Origin: Chimonanthus salicifolius
Lineage: Eukaryota; Streptophyta; Magnoliopsida; Laurales; Calycanthaceae
NCBI GenBank assembly: GCA_013350335.1
Contig: CM023539.1
Span: 45,742,631-45,806,630, forward strand
Reading direction: 5' to 3'
DNA: 64,000 bases
The position numbers and the translations under genes are program-made. Below the pieces are notes generated by a model. The model was given only the letters and a program-made list of their open reading frames with translations. It was not told the DNA's origin and did no database searches. Of this stretch, positions 34,967 to 46,395 are shown one piece after another; within the stretch, counting starts at the first letter, position 1, and each line of letters begins with the position of its first letter.

Positions 34967-37554
34967 CCTTAAAAAGGGAGGAATTCTAATAAATTGTAGC
35001 TGTTATAGGGATATTGTAACTTGCAAACTTTATTCTGTGCGATGCTTTATTCAAATAAAAATCGAATTCCATGTGGACCAGTTGCAGCCATCGATGAGAT
35101 ACTTCTCAAAATCAACATTAAGACAATAAGACACTATAAAAAAAATAGAATATATTCCGACCAACAACTGAAACTCCTAACCTCATTAAGGAGAGATCAA
35201 TACAAGAATATATGTTGAAAAGATGCACATTAGAAAATTTGTGTTAGGGGTCTCACATTCGAAGTATAGAACAATGTTTTTACTTTTAAAAATTGATCCG
35301 TCTAACAAATTGTCTAAATAGTAGGTCAGGTTAAATAAGATTCAACTGGGTTCAACCACAGTCAAACTCGGTCAAACCCGTGCCATTAATATAAATATTA
35401 TAAGTAATATTAATTAATTAATTAAAATTTAATTGATGAGTTAAAATAGAATTTAAAAAAAAAAAAAAAAAGTTCTCTCTCAAATGCCGACTTCCATTGT
35501 TTAAATCAATAATGTAAATATATTTAAATAAAAGTTATTTATTATATTTTGTATATAGATAAATTATAATTTAATTTAATAAAGTTAATGAGATGATAAA
35601 TATAGGGTTGAGTCCATAAGATAGTTAATCTAAGTTATTGAAAATATTTATGTCTCCAAAACTCCTAAACCCCTTTTTCAGTAATGAAATATTCTTTTAT
35701 TTCTGTTCAAAAAAGGTTATTGAAAATATTCTTTTATTTGAAATTTAAATACAGTTTGAATTGTTGTTATTATTTGTATTTCCAATTTGATTAAACATTT
35801 ATAAATAAATATATTTATTTAATATTTTATTTTAATTTTAAAGAATCAAAAGTTAGAATGAGAATGTAAATAAATCCAGGTGAAGTTGGGAAACTTTAAA
35901 GCCATTAAATTGTAAGACATTAACGTTGTAACTTGTAAGAGTCTGGACTTTAGGCATGCGATGAAATTGTCTACAGTGGCCACGTCGAGGGAGAGGCATG
36001 GTGATGTCTATAAAAGGGTGAACTGGTGAAGGTGAGGTTCGAAGTTCGAATTATCACCAAACACACAATTATGTTCCTTCAAGGCTGGGATAAATGGGCT
36101 TAGCCCAAGACCCATTTATTTTCGGTTTTTTAATTTGGTCGGTTTTTTCTACAAAACCGACTCGTAAAGGAGAAGGTCACGGTCGAACCAACTATTTGAC
36201 CACGATTTGATCTGGTTTTAATAATATTGGTGTAGAGAGGGATCTAGGAACTTATTAAGAGCTTGGATTAGTCAACTTAATGAGTTAGCCTTTTCAGATG
36301 AATACCTAGTATTAACAAATAACATCAGAGCAAGGTCTTAGGCTAGCTCATGTGAACTCAGAAAATCTCCTAGACAGACGGGATGGCTGAACAAAATATA
36401 TTGTCCAAAAATCTCATTTGAGGGAGGATTGTTGGAGCTGGTGAACGATCTCACATTGAAAATGTTGAGAGAGATTAAGAGACTTAAGGATTTGAATCAC
36501 TCCACCTAATGGACTACCATTTTGGAAATGGATACCCAGTTAAACAATCTGATCACTATTATTATCCTTTAACTTAAAATACTGATCATGAATTTTTAAA
36601 TTGTAATAAAAAACCTATATCCTTACAAAAATAATTCAAATCGAGTACGTCCTAACATGTAAAACCTTTTCTGCATTAATATATAAAATAAATAGAATAT
36701 TTTCTTAGAAGCATTGGAATCAACCTTGATTCCTACATCTAAATGCAAATTGTAATCGATATACCATGTGTGTGTTATGGCATCTTGTCACTGGTGAATC
36801 TGATTTGAACACTTAATGAAATTAAGTCCACTAGTGCTGTAGTGTTACATAATTTTTTATACTACAAACATTCTAAATTTTATCATGTGGACCAATTTCA
36901 CCCTTGAATTTATTATTCTAAATTTCTTTATCAACTATCATGAACTTGAAATAATTAAATCATCTTTAATTTTTTTTAATAGAAATGGCATCAGGCCAGA
37001 CCTACACTGTACTAAGTCCAAACCTAATTTCACTAAATAGAATTTTTATAAAATGTAAAATTCCAAATATTTTAATTCCACAACCCAAAAAGATGGTGTA
37101 TAACTCGACTCCTTCATGTTTTTTTTTTCTGAAACTTAATTTAATAGATATGATAAATGGCAATTGATTGATCTCAAAAGTATATTATATATTCTCTACT
37201 TAAATTTAGTATTATAATTACAAAAAACTTAGAAGAAAATATTGTTGTATTCTGTTTTAAAAAAATAAGTGCTATAAGAGTATAAGGATGGACTCTTAAC
37301 TAATTAAGATTGTGAAATAGAAAGTGAACTAATAAATAATATTTAACATCCTTTTCATCCACTACTTGATTCTAATAATAGAAATTATAGATTATCTAAA
37401 ATTAGAATATTTTGTTTATCAAACTGTAATAATAAAATTCAAATGTGGCATTTCTTGTTTTAAGATAAGAAAAAGGGCAAAAAATCTGAGCCATTTATCT
37501 GTCTGACACGTGGGCGTAGTTGGATGCAAGTGGAGCAGTGGAGCATGCGTAGAC
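34967..37554. other. Intergenic DNA between UGT91 and the WIP array
   Basis: AT-rich, no credible gene. Contains a diverged TRIM copy (36228-36546). Open frames at 35021-35218 and 36985-37167 are short, AT-biased and unlike any family. Confidence 0.5.
36228..36546 (+). mobile_element. Diverged TRIM copy
   Basis: The 3' repeat at 36430-36546 (TGTTGGAGCTGGTGAACG to CAGTTAAACA) matches the TRIM at 31194-31546. The 5' repeat is truncated and ends ATTAACA at 36317. It is followed by TAACATCAGAGCAAGG (mutated initiator tRNA-Met site) and the shared CTAGCTCATGTGAACTCAG. The purine tract TTTGAGGGAGGA precedes the 3' repeat. Confidence 0.7.
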
Positions 37555-37854
37555 AAAACCGTGGTTTTAGAGATTGAAGATAAATTAGAGGAAAACTGCT
37601 GGTTTCTTGGAACTTAAGCCTCTAGTTTTCCAGAAAACCATCAACTGCAAGAAAACAGCTTTCCAGATTCTGCATACTCTAATTTCCAGAAAACCATCGA
37701 TGTCCACATTCTGTGTACTCTCCTCCTTTTTCTCTATATAAATACGCCTTTCCCCACTTACCATTTTCCACCATCCAAATTCCCAAACGCCATTTCACTT
37801 CCTGAAATCCAGTCATACAAAGACAGTCTAAAGAGATTAAGAAAAGAGATAAAG
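37555..37854 (+). promoter_or_regulatory. WIP copy 1 promoter and 5' UTR
   Basis: TATATAAATA at 37735-37744 is the TATA box. Upstream: a near-HRPE AAACCAGCAGT on the minus strand (37595-37605, one mismatch to the consensus); the palindrome TAGTTTTCCAGAAAACCA (37623-37640); a second TTTCCAGAAAACCATCG at about 37682; a perfect inverted AAAACCGTGGTTTT (37555-37568); and a G-box GACACGTGGGC just upstream at about 37504. Upstream of about 37690 it is not collinear with the promoters of copies 2, 3 and 5. Confidence 0.65.
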
Positions 37855-38142
37855 ATGAGTTCGACGAGCAGAGCTTGGATTGTGGCTGCCAGCATGGGAG
37901 CTGTTGAGGCTTTGAAAGATCAAGGCTTATGCAGATGGAATTACGCTTTCAGGTCCCTCCATCAATACGCAAGGCAGAATCTCGGGTCGTTGGCTCAGGC
38001 CAAGAGATTCTCTTCTTCTTCTTCTTCTTCTCCTTCTTCAATAAATGAGATGAGGAGAAGAGCAGGGGATGAGAAAATGAAGCAGCAGTCAGAAGAATCT
38101 CTGAGAAAAGTCATGTATTTGAGCTGCTGGGGTCCCAATTGA
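37855..38142 (+). CDS. Wound-responsive family protein (WIP, DUF3774), copy 1
   Basis: 95 residues, one exon, started at ATG in AAGATGAGT. The conserved N-terminal block is SRAWIVAASMGAVEALKDQG followed by CRWNYAFRSLHQ. A Ser-rich linker (SSSSSSSPSS) encoded by TCT repeats follows, then a charged segment (MRRRAGDEKMKQQSEES) and the family's invariant-looking end VMYLSCWGPN. This is the small plant family induced by wounding and low oxygen (Arabidopsis At4g10265/At4g10270, At4g33560); biochemical function is not established. The mildly hydrophobic N-terminal helix is not a clear signal peptide. First of five copies in the same orientation. It differs from copies 2 and 3 only in the serine tract, where it alone has a Pro. 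Confidence 0.93.
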   Translation: MSSTSRAWIVAASMGAVEALKDQGLCRWNYAFRSLHQYARQNLGSLAQAKRFSSSSSSSPSSINEMRRRAGDEKMKQQSEESLRKVMYLSCWGPN

Positions 38143-38978
38143 ATTTCAAGTGCACAAAAAGCAACAGAAATTCACACCATCCTTAATGGGTTTTCCTTCT
38201 TTTTCTTTTTTTTTTGTAGAAATTACAAAAACAATCGAGAAATAGAAGAAGAGGGATGTAAATGAGATTTTCCCCACTAGACGTGGTTGTAATTTGGAAT
38301 TTTGATTGAATCTTTACTGTGTTATTCCGATCCATCTTTACTTTCATGAAACCTCACTTGTTTGCATGCGTCTCTTGCTCGGTTAAGATTGGTTATTCAG
38401 TCCAAAAGGCGCTCAATAATTTTCAAATGAATGGAACGCGGTCGACCATCCTATCCGACGAAGGATTCTTTCAGTCTATCCCCAATGGACTTGGGAATAT
38501 GACTATACTATTTTTTAAGACTCACAATCAATATGAGACTCAGTTAGAGCCACAAGAGGCTTTTGTTGTCTTTGTTTAAGAATTTGTGTTACTCTCTTCT
38601 CTCTCGGAGGCTGTTTGTTAATTCAAATTTTCAGATTGAAATTGAATTTGTTATGGAATTTTTATTTGAATAAATAATTTATATTTGGTGGTCTTCCAAC
38701 TCTCAAGTTTTGGTTAGAATTGTTTTAAACTTGAAGCCTGACAAAATGAGCTAGTTTAAAAGTTTAAAAATCTATAGAATTTTCAACCAGACAGAGAAAG
38801 AAAGAGCAGAAGTCGCGGAAATTTGTGGAAAATTCTGGATGTATTCTATCATTTCTCTGCTCCGCTTTGTTTCTGAAAAATGCATTTATACGAAAATAGC
38901 TTGTTTTTAATTGAATAAAAGATGATTTTCAATTTTATTTTTTATCTTGTTGTGACGAGAATTTCAATAAAAAGTATA

Positions 38979-39130
38979 CTAGCTTTCCCTCGCCTCAGGA
39001 AGCGGGAGGTTGACAGTTCGACATCCTATGGTCTAAGTTTGGTGTGCCCGAGGGGTAGTGGACTCTCCCGTGAGGGTTTTACGTTGGGTATCCTACGGTT
39101 TTTCATACTTAAATTCAAAAAAAAAAAAAT
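38979..39130 (+). mobile_element. SINE in WIP repeat unit 1
   Basis: Starts CTAGCTTTCCCTCGCCTCAG and has a B-box-like GGTTGACAGTTCGACATCC. It ends in about 13 A. Flanking direct repeats are long: AAGATGATTTTCAATTTTAT before it (about 38920) and again after the A-tail (from 39132), the second one later split by the MITE at 39155. A homologous copy lies at about 42305-42455. Confidence 0.6.
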
Positions 39131-39154
39131 AAAGATGATTTTCAATTTTATTTT

Positions 39155-39565
39155 GGCCAGCGATCTTCACACGGGCATTTTGTGTGTACAGGCACAGATT
39201 TTACCGTGATGCCCAATTTGCCCTCCACTTGTCGTACTGAAGAAAAAAGAATGTCAAAATTCATTAACAGTGCAATCGGTTTACCAAAATTCATGAACAA
39301 TGCAATTCGACTCTCCAAAATTGCAAGTCAGCTCGCCAAAATTCATGAACAATGCAATTCGGCTCTCCGAAATTTCAAATCAACTCGCCAAAATTCATGA
39401 ACAGTGCAATTCCGCTCTCCAAAATTTCAAATCTGCTCGCCGAAATTCACATGAACAGTAAAAATCAGTCCATTGAAATTTTATTGTTCATGCAAAGGAT
39501 AAAATAAAAAAAACACTAAAACCCATATCGCTAAACACAAAATACCCATGGAAGGATCGCTGGCC
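39155..39565. mobile_element. MULE-type MITE with exact 9-bp TSD (unit 1)
   Basis: 411 bp between exact 9-bp duplications TTTTATTTT (39146-39154, 39566-39574). Inverted ends of about 30 bp: GGCCAGCGATCTTCACACGG and, from the right, GGCCAGCGATCCTTCCATGG, both leading to ATTTTGTG. A 9-bp TSD points to Mutator-like elements. The interior holds tandem repeats built on CAAAATTCATGAACAGTGCA and GCTCTCCAAAATTTCAAATC. Confidence 0.82.
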
Positions 39566-39851
39566 TTTTATTTTTTATCTTATTATATCTAGAATTTCAA
39601 TAAAAAATACATTAATACTTGTAAAAACAAATTATGTTTCATCTAAAGAGTCATTTGAAATCACTATTTTTAGAAGAAGAATAAAAGTTTTCTTCCCTTC
39701 TAATTCTTTCTTATGTCGAAACACAAAATATTAATTCAAAAAGAAAATCAAAGTACACGTAAATATTTTGATTGTCTAGCCTCTTCTTTTAGATAAAAAA
39801 TGGAATTATCTCTTGATTTTTAAGATAAAATTGAATTATTGTACAAATATT

Positions 39852-40471
39852 AGGGAGCGTCTCTTCTTTCTCCTATCTAATGATGATATTCGCAAGGCTG
39901 GGGATCTATTCTAGGCTGTTTTGGATCTCCGCAAACATCTGGTGATCCCATTGTAAGCTTTCTGCTAGCCATTCAAGCTGGATTGCAAGTTGTTCGTGAA
40001 AAGGGGATTGCTCTCTCTATTCGGCAAGTGGGTTGTAGAGAATCACTTGACATACTTTGCACTAAACATCCTTCCTCCTCTATGTATAAAATGCACGTTT
40101 TGACTATTCATGGGTAACTCATAGATATTCAGTGTAACTGAATCATCTCTGGTGAGCCTGGATGCTCTCGTCAACTCAGGTGTTGGGCTTGGAGTAGGCC
40201 CTTATCTTGCAAAAACGGAAGTGGGATATTTGCAAACTGGGATCCTCTGTGATGTATTTTCTTTTTGACTTGTTTGTGTTTTTATATTATGTAGGCTCGG
40301 GTTATTGACCCAGGTTGAAACTCTCTGGGCCTGGTCCAGTTTTCCTTCTTAGCTTGTAGAGCTTTTTTGTTGTTATCGTTTGATGTTTGCCTAGCTCGGG
40401 TGTGGGTTTACTGTATATCTTTATGGGCTTCCCTCTTTGAATGAACCTACTAACCTTTTATTCAAAAAAAA
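39852..40471 (+). mobile_element. 5'-truncated LINE 3' end (unit 1)
   Basis: About 620 bp ending TTTATTCAAAAAAAAA after CCCTCTTTGAATGAACCTAC, a typical plant LINE tail. It sits in TTGTACAAATATTTTGATCT. The same host sequence without the insertion is present at about 50337-50357, so the ends are well defined. Remnants of the RNase H end of the ORF are suggested at the 5' part but carry stops. Confidence 0.75.
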
Positions 40472-40935
40472 ATATTTTGATCTATCATCTTTAATTCAAC
40501 TGTGATGATGCATAAAATGAAAATTACAAAGAATTGCATATAAATTTCAAAAAGAAAAAATAATTTTAACAAGCATTAAATGGATCCCATGTGGGACTCT
40601 TGTGTCTAGGCGTTAAAAACACGTGTGTTTTTAATTTCACCCTTAAACTAATAATAGATAAGTCTTATTTTTTATATATAAAGATATAATGGTCTAATAA
40701 CTCTATTTTTTAACATTAAGAGGAGTTTTATTGATATATATTAATAATTAATTTAATATATTTAATGTCCACTAATATTCATTTCATTTGTTATGTATTA
40801 GTATATTATTTTTAGGATATCAGTAGTGTATAAACTAATACAAAATATAATATGAATATTAAATAATTAATAACTATAATATTCGAAGTTCGAGAAGGAT
40901 TTGGATCTTTCTTTAGTCGAAGATGAGTAGAAAAG

Positions 40936-41171
40936 GCCGCTGGTTTCTTAGAAATCAATACCTCTGGTTTTACAGAAAACCATCAAACTTCAGAAAAACG
41001 GGCTCTCCACATTTCTGTGTACTCTCCTCCTCTTTCTCTATATAAATACGCCTTTCCCCACTTACCATTTTCCACCATCCTAATTCCCCAACGCCAAACA
41101 ACCACTTTCATTTCACTTCCTGAAATCCAATCATACAAAGACAGTCTAAAGAGATTAAAAAAGGGATAAAG
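40936..41171 (+). promoter_or_regulatory. WIP copy 2 promoter and 5' UTR
   Basis: Exact HRPE AAACCAGCGGC on the minus strand (plus-strand GCCGCTGGTTT, 40936-40946). Palindrome TGGTTTTACAGAAAACCA (40965-40982) and TATATAAATA (41039-41048). A further upstream palindrome AAAACACGTGTGTTTT at about 40617 carries a G-box. Almost the same promoter drives copies 3 and 5. Confidence 0.7.
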
Positions 41172-41453
41172 ATGAGTTCGACGAGCAGAGCTTGGATTGT
41201 GGCTGCCAGCATGGGAGCTGTTGAGGCTTTGAAAGATCAAGGCTTATGCAGATGGAATTACGCTTTCAGGTCCCTCCATCAATACGCAAGGCAGAATCTC
41301 GGGTCGTTGGCTCAGGCCAAGAGATTCTCTTCTTCTTCTTCTTCTTCTTCAATAAATGAGATGAGGAGAAGAGCAGGTGATGAGAAAATGAAGCAGCAGT
41401 CAGAAGAATCTCTGAGAAAAGTCATGTATTTGAGCTGCTGGGGTCCCAATTGA
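41172..41453 (+). CDS. Wound-responsive family protein (WIP, DUF3774), copy 2
   Basis: 93 residues. Identical to copy 1 outside the serine tract, which here is eight uninterrupted Ser. At the nucleotide level the rest differs by a silent GGG/GGT change in the Arg-Ala-Gly stretch. Its 3' flank (41454 to about 44100) is nearly collinear with that of copy 1, offset by about 3.3 kb, including the SINE, MITE and LINE. The duplication therefore postdates those insertions. Confidence 0.93.
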   Translation: MSSTSRAWIVAASMGAVEALKDQGLCRWNYAFRSLHQYARQNLGSLAQAKRFSSSSSSSSINEMRRRAGDEKMKQQSEESLRKVMYLSCWGPN

Positions 41454-42304
41454 ATTTCAAGTGCACAAAAAGCAACAGAAATTCACACCATCCTTAATGG
41501 GTTTTCCTTCTTCTTTTTGTAGAAATTACAAAATCAATCGAGAAATAGAAGAAGAGGGATGTAAATGAGATTTTCCCCACTAGACGTGGTTGTAATTTAG
41601 AATCTTGATTGAATCTTTACTGTGTTATTCCGATCCATCTTTACTTTCATGAAACCCCACTTGTTTGCATGCGTCACTTGCCGGGTTAAGATTGGGTATT
41701 CAGACCAAAAGGCTCTCAATAATTTTCAAATGAAGTTCTAAAGCTCTCCAATTAATAGAACGCGGTCGGCCATCCTATCCGAGTAAGGATCCTTTCAGTC
41801 TATCCCCAATTGATTTGGGAATATAGAGACTCTATACTATTTGTTAAGGCTCACAATCAACATGAGACTCAGTTAGAGCCACAAGAGGCTTTTGTTGTCC
41901 TCTTTAAAAATTTGTGACTACTCTTCTCTCTCGGAGGCTGTTTGTTAATTCAAATTTTCAGATTGAAATTGAATTTGTTATGGAATTTTTATTTGAATAA
42001 ATAATTTATATTTGGTGGTCTTCCAACTCTCAAGTTTTGGTTAGAATTGTTTTAAACTTGAAGCCTAACAAAATGAGTTAATTTAAAAGTTTAAAAATCT
42101 ATAGAATTTTCAACCAGACAGAAATAAAGCGCAGCAGTCGCGGAAATTTGCAGAAAATTCTGGATGTATTCTATCATTTCTCTGCTCGGCTTTGTTTCTG
42201 AAAAATGCATTTATACGAAAATAGCTTGTTTTTAATTGAATAAAAGATGATTTTCAATTTTATTTTTTATCTTGTTGTGTCTAGAATTTCAATAAAAAAA
42301 TATA

Positions 42305-42455
42305 CTGGCTTTCTTTAGCCTCAGGAACTGAGAGGTTGCGAGTTTGAAACTCTATGGTCTAATTTTGGTGTGCCCTAGGGACAGTGGACTCTCCCATGGG
42401 ACTTTTAGGTTGGGTATCTCATGGTTTTTCATACGTAAATTAAAAAAAAAAAAAA
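42305..42455 (+). mobile_element. SINE in WIP repeat unit 2
   Basis: Homologue of 38979-39130 carried along by the tandem duplication. GCCTCAGGAACTGAGAGGTT and TGGACTCTCCCATGGG are recognisable, with a terminal A-run at 42442-42455. Confidence 0.6.
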
Positions 42456-42477
42456 GATAGATTTTTAATTTTATTTT

Positions 42478-42783
42478 GGCCAACGATCCTCACACGGGCA
42501 TTTTGTGTATACTGGCATGGTTTTTACTGTGATACTCAATTTATCCTCCATCTATTATATTGAAGAAAAAAAATGTCAAAATTCATGAACAGTGCAATCG
42601 GCTTGCCAAAATTCATAAACAGTACAATTCCGCTCTCCAAAATTTCAAATCTGCTCTTCGAAATTCACATAAACAGTAAAAATCAGTCCATTGAAATTTT
42701 ATTGTTCATGCAAAGGGTAAAATCGAAAATACACTAAAACCCGTATCGCTAAACACAAAACACCCATGAGAGGATCGTTGGCC
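42478..42783. mobile_element. MULE-type MITE with 9-bp TSD (unit 2, contracted)
   Basis: 306 bp between TTTTATTTT duplications (42469-42477, 42784-42792). Ends GGCCAACGATCCTCACACGG and GGCCAACGATCCTCTCATGG. It is the same insertion as at 39155 but about 105 bp shorter because internal tandem repeats have been lost. Confidence 0.82.
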
Positions 42784-43069
42784 TTTTATTTTTTATCTTG
42801 TTGTATCTAGAATTTCAATAAAAAATACATTAATACTTGTAAAAACAAATTATGTTTCATCTAGAGAGTCATTTGAAATCACTATTTTTAGAAGAAGAAT
42901 AAAAGTTTTCTTCCCTTCTAATTCTTTCATATGTCGAAACACAAAATATTAATTCAAAAAGAAAATCAAAGTATCGGTATATATTTTGATTGTCTAGCCT
43001 CTTCTTTTAGATAAAAAATGAATTATCTCTTGATTTTTAAGATAAAAAATGAATTATTGTACAAATATT

Positions 43070-43688
43070 AGGGAGCGTCTCTTCTTTCTCCCATCTAATG
43101 ATGATATTCGCAAGGCTGGGGATCTATTCTCGGCTGTTTTGAATCTCCGTAAACATCTAGTGATCCCATTGTAATCTTTCTGCTAGCCATTCAAGCTGAA
43201 TTGCAAGTTGGTGGTGAAAGGGGGATTGCTCTCTTTGTTCTGCAAGTGGGTTGTAGAGAATCACTTGACATGCTCTGCACTAACATCCTTCCTCCTGTCT
43301 GTATAAAATGCACGTTTTGACTATTCATGGGTTACTCATAGATATTCAGTGTAAATGAATCATCTCTGGTGAGCCTGGATGCTCTCGTCAACTCAGGTGT
43401 TGGGCTTGGACTAGCCCTTATCTTGCAAAAACGGAAGTGGGATATTTGCAAACTGGGATCCTCTGTGATTTATTTTCTTTTTGACTTGTTTGTGCTTTTA
43501 TATTATGTAGGCTCAGCTTATTGACCCAAGTTGAAATTCTCTGGGCCTGGTCCAGTTTTCCTTCTTAGCTTGTAGAGTTTTTTTTGTTGTTATCGTTTGA
43601 TGTTTGCCTAGCTTGGGTGTGGGTTTACTGTATATCTTTATGGGCTTCCCTCTTTGAATGAACCTACTAACCTTTTATTCAAAAAAAA
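43070..43688 (+). mobile_element. 5'-truncated LINE 3' end (unit 2)
   Basis: Duplicated copy of 39852-40471 at the same relative position, ending TTTTATTCAAAAAAAA. Confidence 0.75.
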
Positions 43689-44151
43689 TATTTTGATCTA
43701 TCATGTTTAATTCAACGGTGATGATGCATAAAATGAAAATTACAAAGAATTGAATATAAATTTCAAAAAGAAAAAATAATTTTAACAAGCATTAAATGGA
43801 TCCCATGTGGGACTCTTGTGTCTAGGCATTAAAAACACGTGTGTTTTTAATTTCACCCTTAAACTAATAATAGATAAGTCTTATTTTTTATATATAAAGA
43901 TATAATGGTCTAATAACTCTATTTTTTAACATTAAGAGGAGTTTTATTGATATATATTAATAATTAATTTAATATATTTAATGTCCACTAATATTCATTT
44001 CATTTGTTATGTATTAGTATATTATTTTTAGGATATCAGTAGTGTATAAACTAATACAAAATATAATATGAATATTAAATAATTAATAACTATAATATTC
44101 GAAGTTCGAGAAGGATTTGGATCTTTCTTGAGTCCAAAATGAGTAGAAAAG

Positions 44152-44384
44152 GCCGCTGGTTTCTTGAAATCAATACGTCTGGTTTTCCAGGAAACCATCA
44201 ACTTCAGAAAAACGGCTCTCCACATTCTGTGTACTCTCCTCCTCTCTCTCTTTATAAATACGCCTTTCCCCACTTACCATTTTCCACCATCCAAATTCCC
44301 AAACTCCAAACCACCACTTTCATTTCACTTCCTGAAATCCAATCTTACCAAGACAATCTGAAGAGATTAACAAAAGAGATAAAG
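44152..44384 (+). promoter_or_regulatory. WIP copy 3 promoter and 5' UTR
   Basis: Exact HRPE (GCCGCTGGTTT, 44152-44162). Palindrome TGGTTTTCCAGGAAACCA (44180-44197), TATAAATA (44253-44260), and an upstream AAAACACGTGTGTTTT at about 43835. A methionine frame opens upstream at 44139, in frame with the WIP start, but it begins upstream of the TATA box and is not expected to be transcribed. Confidence 0.7.
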
Positions 44385-44660
44385 ATGAGTTCGACGAGCA
44401 GAGCTTGGATTGTGGCTGCCAGCATGGGAGCTGTTGAGGCTTTGAAAGATCAAGGCTTATGCAGATGGAATTACGCTTTCAGGTCCCTCCATCAATACGC
44501 AAGGCAGAATCTCGGGTCGTTGGCTCAGGCCAAGAGATTCTCTTCTTCTTCTTCTTCAATAAATGAGATGAGGAGAAGAGCAGGGGATGAGAAAATGAAG
44601 CAGCAGTCAGAAGAATCTCTGAGAAAAGTCATGTATTTGAGCTGCTGGGGTCCCAATTGA
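44385..44660 (+). CDS. Wound-responsive family protein (WIP, DUF3774), copy 3
   Basis: 91 residues with a six-Ser tract; otherwise identical in protein to copies 1 and 2. I chose the ATG at 44385 over the longer frame starting at 44139 because the TATA box and 5' UTR match the other copies and the shared MSSTSRAW start is conserved. The 3' flank follows copies 1 and 2 for about 240 bp and then diverges. Confidence 0.92.
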   Translation: MSSTSRAWIVAASMGAVEALKDQGLCRWNYAFRSLHQYARQNLGSLAQAKRFSSSSSSINEMRRRAGDEKMKQQSEESLRKVMYLSCWGPN

Positions 44661-45675
44661 ATTTCAAGTGCACAAAAAGCAAGAGAAATCCACACCATCC
44701 TTAATGGGTTTTCTTTCTTCTTCTTTTTTGTAGAAATTACAAAAGCAATCGAGAAATAGAAGAAGAGGGATGTAAATAAGATTTCCTCCACTAGATCTGG
44801 TTGTAATTTGGAATTTTGATTTGAGTCTTACTGTGTTATTCCGATCCATCTTTACTTTCATCAAACACCACTTCTTATTGCATGTGTCTCTTGCCTCTTT
44901 TAAGGCTGGGTACGTAGCACAAGGCTACTCTATTAAATGCAGTGTCCTAAGATCTTCTTTTTCACATCAAAGGCATGTTTTTGGACACCATTTCTAATAC
45001 TTTGTATTCCATTGTACACTAACATTATAGGAACGCATACAAATACCAGAACATAATATATAGGAACGCAAGCACTTGTTAAAACACTATTCTTTTCTTT
45101 CTGCAACTCGATTTGCTGGTTTTTCTACAGCTGGCTGGCTCCCAGGCTTTCCTGCTGCCTTTTTCAATGCCTCTCCCACTGCTTTCATCGCTGGTGCCTC
45201 CACCTCTGCTAGTGGTTTTGTGGATTCACCTACTTATGCCTGGGGCTCAAGCCCTTATGGATAAATAGGTGGTTCTGAATCAAGGGGCTCTGCTGCCCCC
45301 GTATAGCGACTCTCTGCTGCTTTTACTTAGCACAGCTAACCTGCCTTTGTATCTGCTATGAGTGAATTTACTCTTCGCTGGTCTAACAATGTCCCCTTGA
45401 ATGAGGTTCGGTCATTCTGTTCGATTAGGAGATCGCTTAGTTCATATGTGCTGATTTGGGGATAGGACTCTTTATCATTTGTAAAAACTTAGTATTGAAC
45501 TATAACTCATTGAGTGGAGTGATCCAAACCTTTAATAAGTTCCTAACTTTCCCTTCCTGAGAATCGAAATGGGACTCGTTTGGTGCCCCAATACGCTCTT
45601 GTTGTCTGTGTAAAAAATTGCTGTCTACTCTGTACTCTCTCGGAGCCTGTTTGTAAATTCCAAGTTCTGATTAGA

Positions 45676-46360
45676 TTTTTTTTTTTTAAACAAAGGTAAG
45701 ATTTATTTCATTCAAAGAATAAGCAACAAAAAGCCGATAGATACCACAAGAAAGCTAAGAGCCTGGGCAAGGGAAAGGAAAAAGCTTCAGGCCCACAGTG
45801 TGGGAGACCCACACCCAAGGCCAGGAAGGCACTACACGAAGGCCCAAAAAAGGAAAACAGAGCAAAGGGAGCAAGCAAGAACAGGCCCAACAAACCTCCC
45901 AGGTTATACAGGGTGCCAAGGAAACAGAGAAGATACAGTCATTTTAGAACACCACTGCCCATGACTCTGATGCTGCGATGGCTCGGAAAGACCGTGAAAA
46001 AAGTGCCCATTTGAGGATCTTGAATGATACAGGATTTGGTGCAGAGAAGACGCTTCAGCATGGAATACATAACAGAGTAGTGTGTGCATAAACGCCAGTC
46101 AGAAATGTTACTCTTGAAGTGTTCGGGACTCCCAATTGACTACAGCTTACATGATTGAGAGGCTTGTTTTTCTCAAGAATGCAAAGCAGAGAATGCTGGA
46201 CGCCTTTTAACATAGCCAAATAATCAGATTTTCTTCCAAGTGGATGGCCGTAAGAACCAACATTCTGGCCATGGTCATCCAGGTAGATAGCAGCAACGAA
46301 ACACACATCACCGTCGACCAAAATCATCAGCAGCAAAGAGTACAGAGCTGATTGTTCACA
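45676..46360 (-). mobile_element. LINE 3' fragment on the minus strand
   Basis: Flanked by a 10-bp TSD TCTGATTAGA (45666-45675, 46361-46370). The T-run at about 45675-45687 is its A-tail. The minus-strand frame includes GRKSDYLAMLKGVQHSLL, consistent with the RNase H end of plant LINEs. The host site matches the empty site downstream of copies 1 and 2 (GGTTAGAATTGTTTTAAACT at about 38711 and 42042). Confidence 0.7.
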
Positions 46361-46395
46361 TCTGATTAGAATTGTTTTAATCTAGAAGCCTAACA

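Noticed and set aside
44139..44384. N-terminally extended WIP copy 3 (173 residues)
   Set aside because: The extension covers the promoter, including the HRPE, palindrome and TATA box, and is not kept in the other copies.
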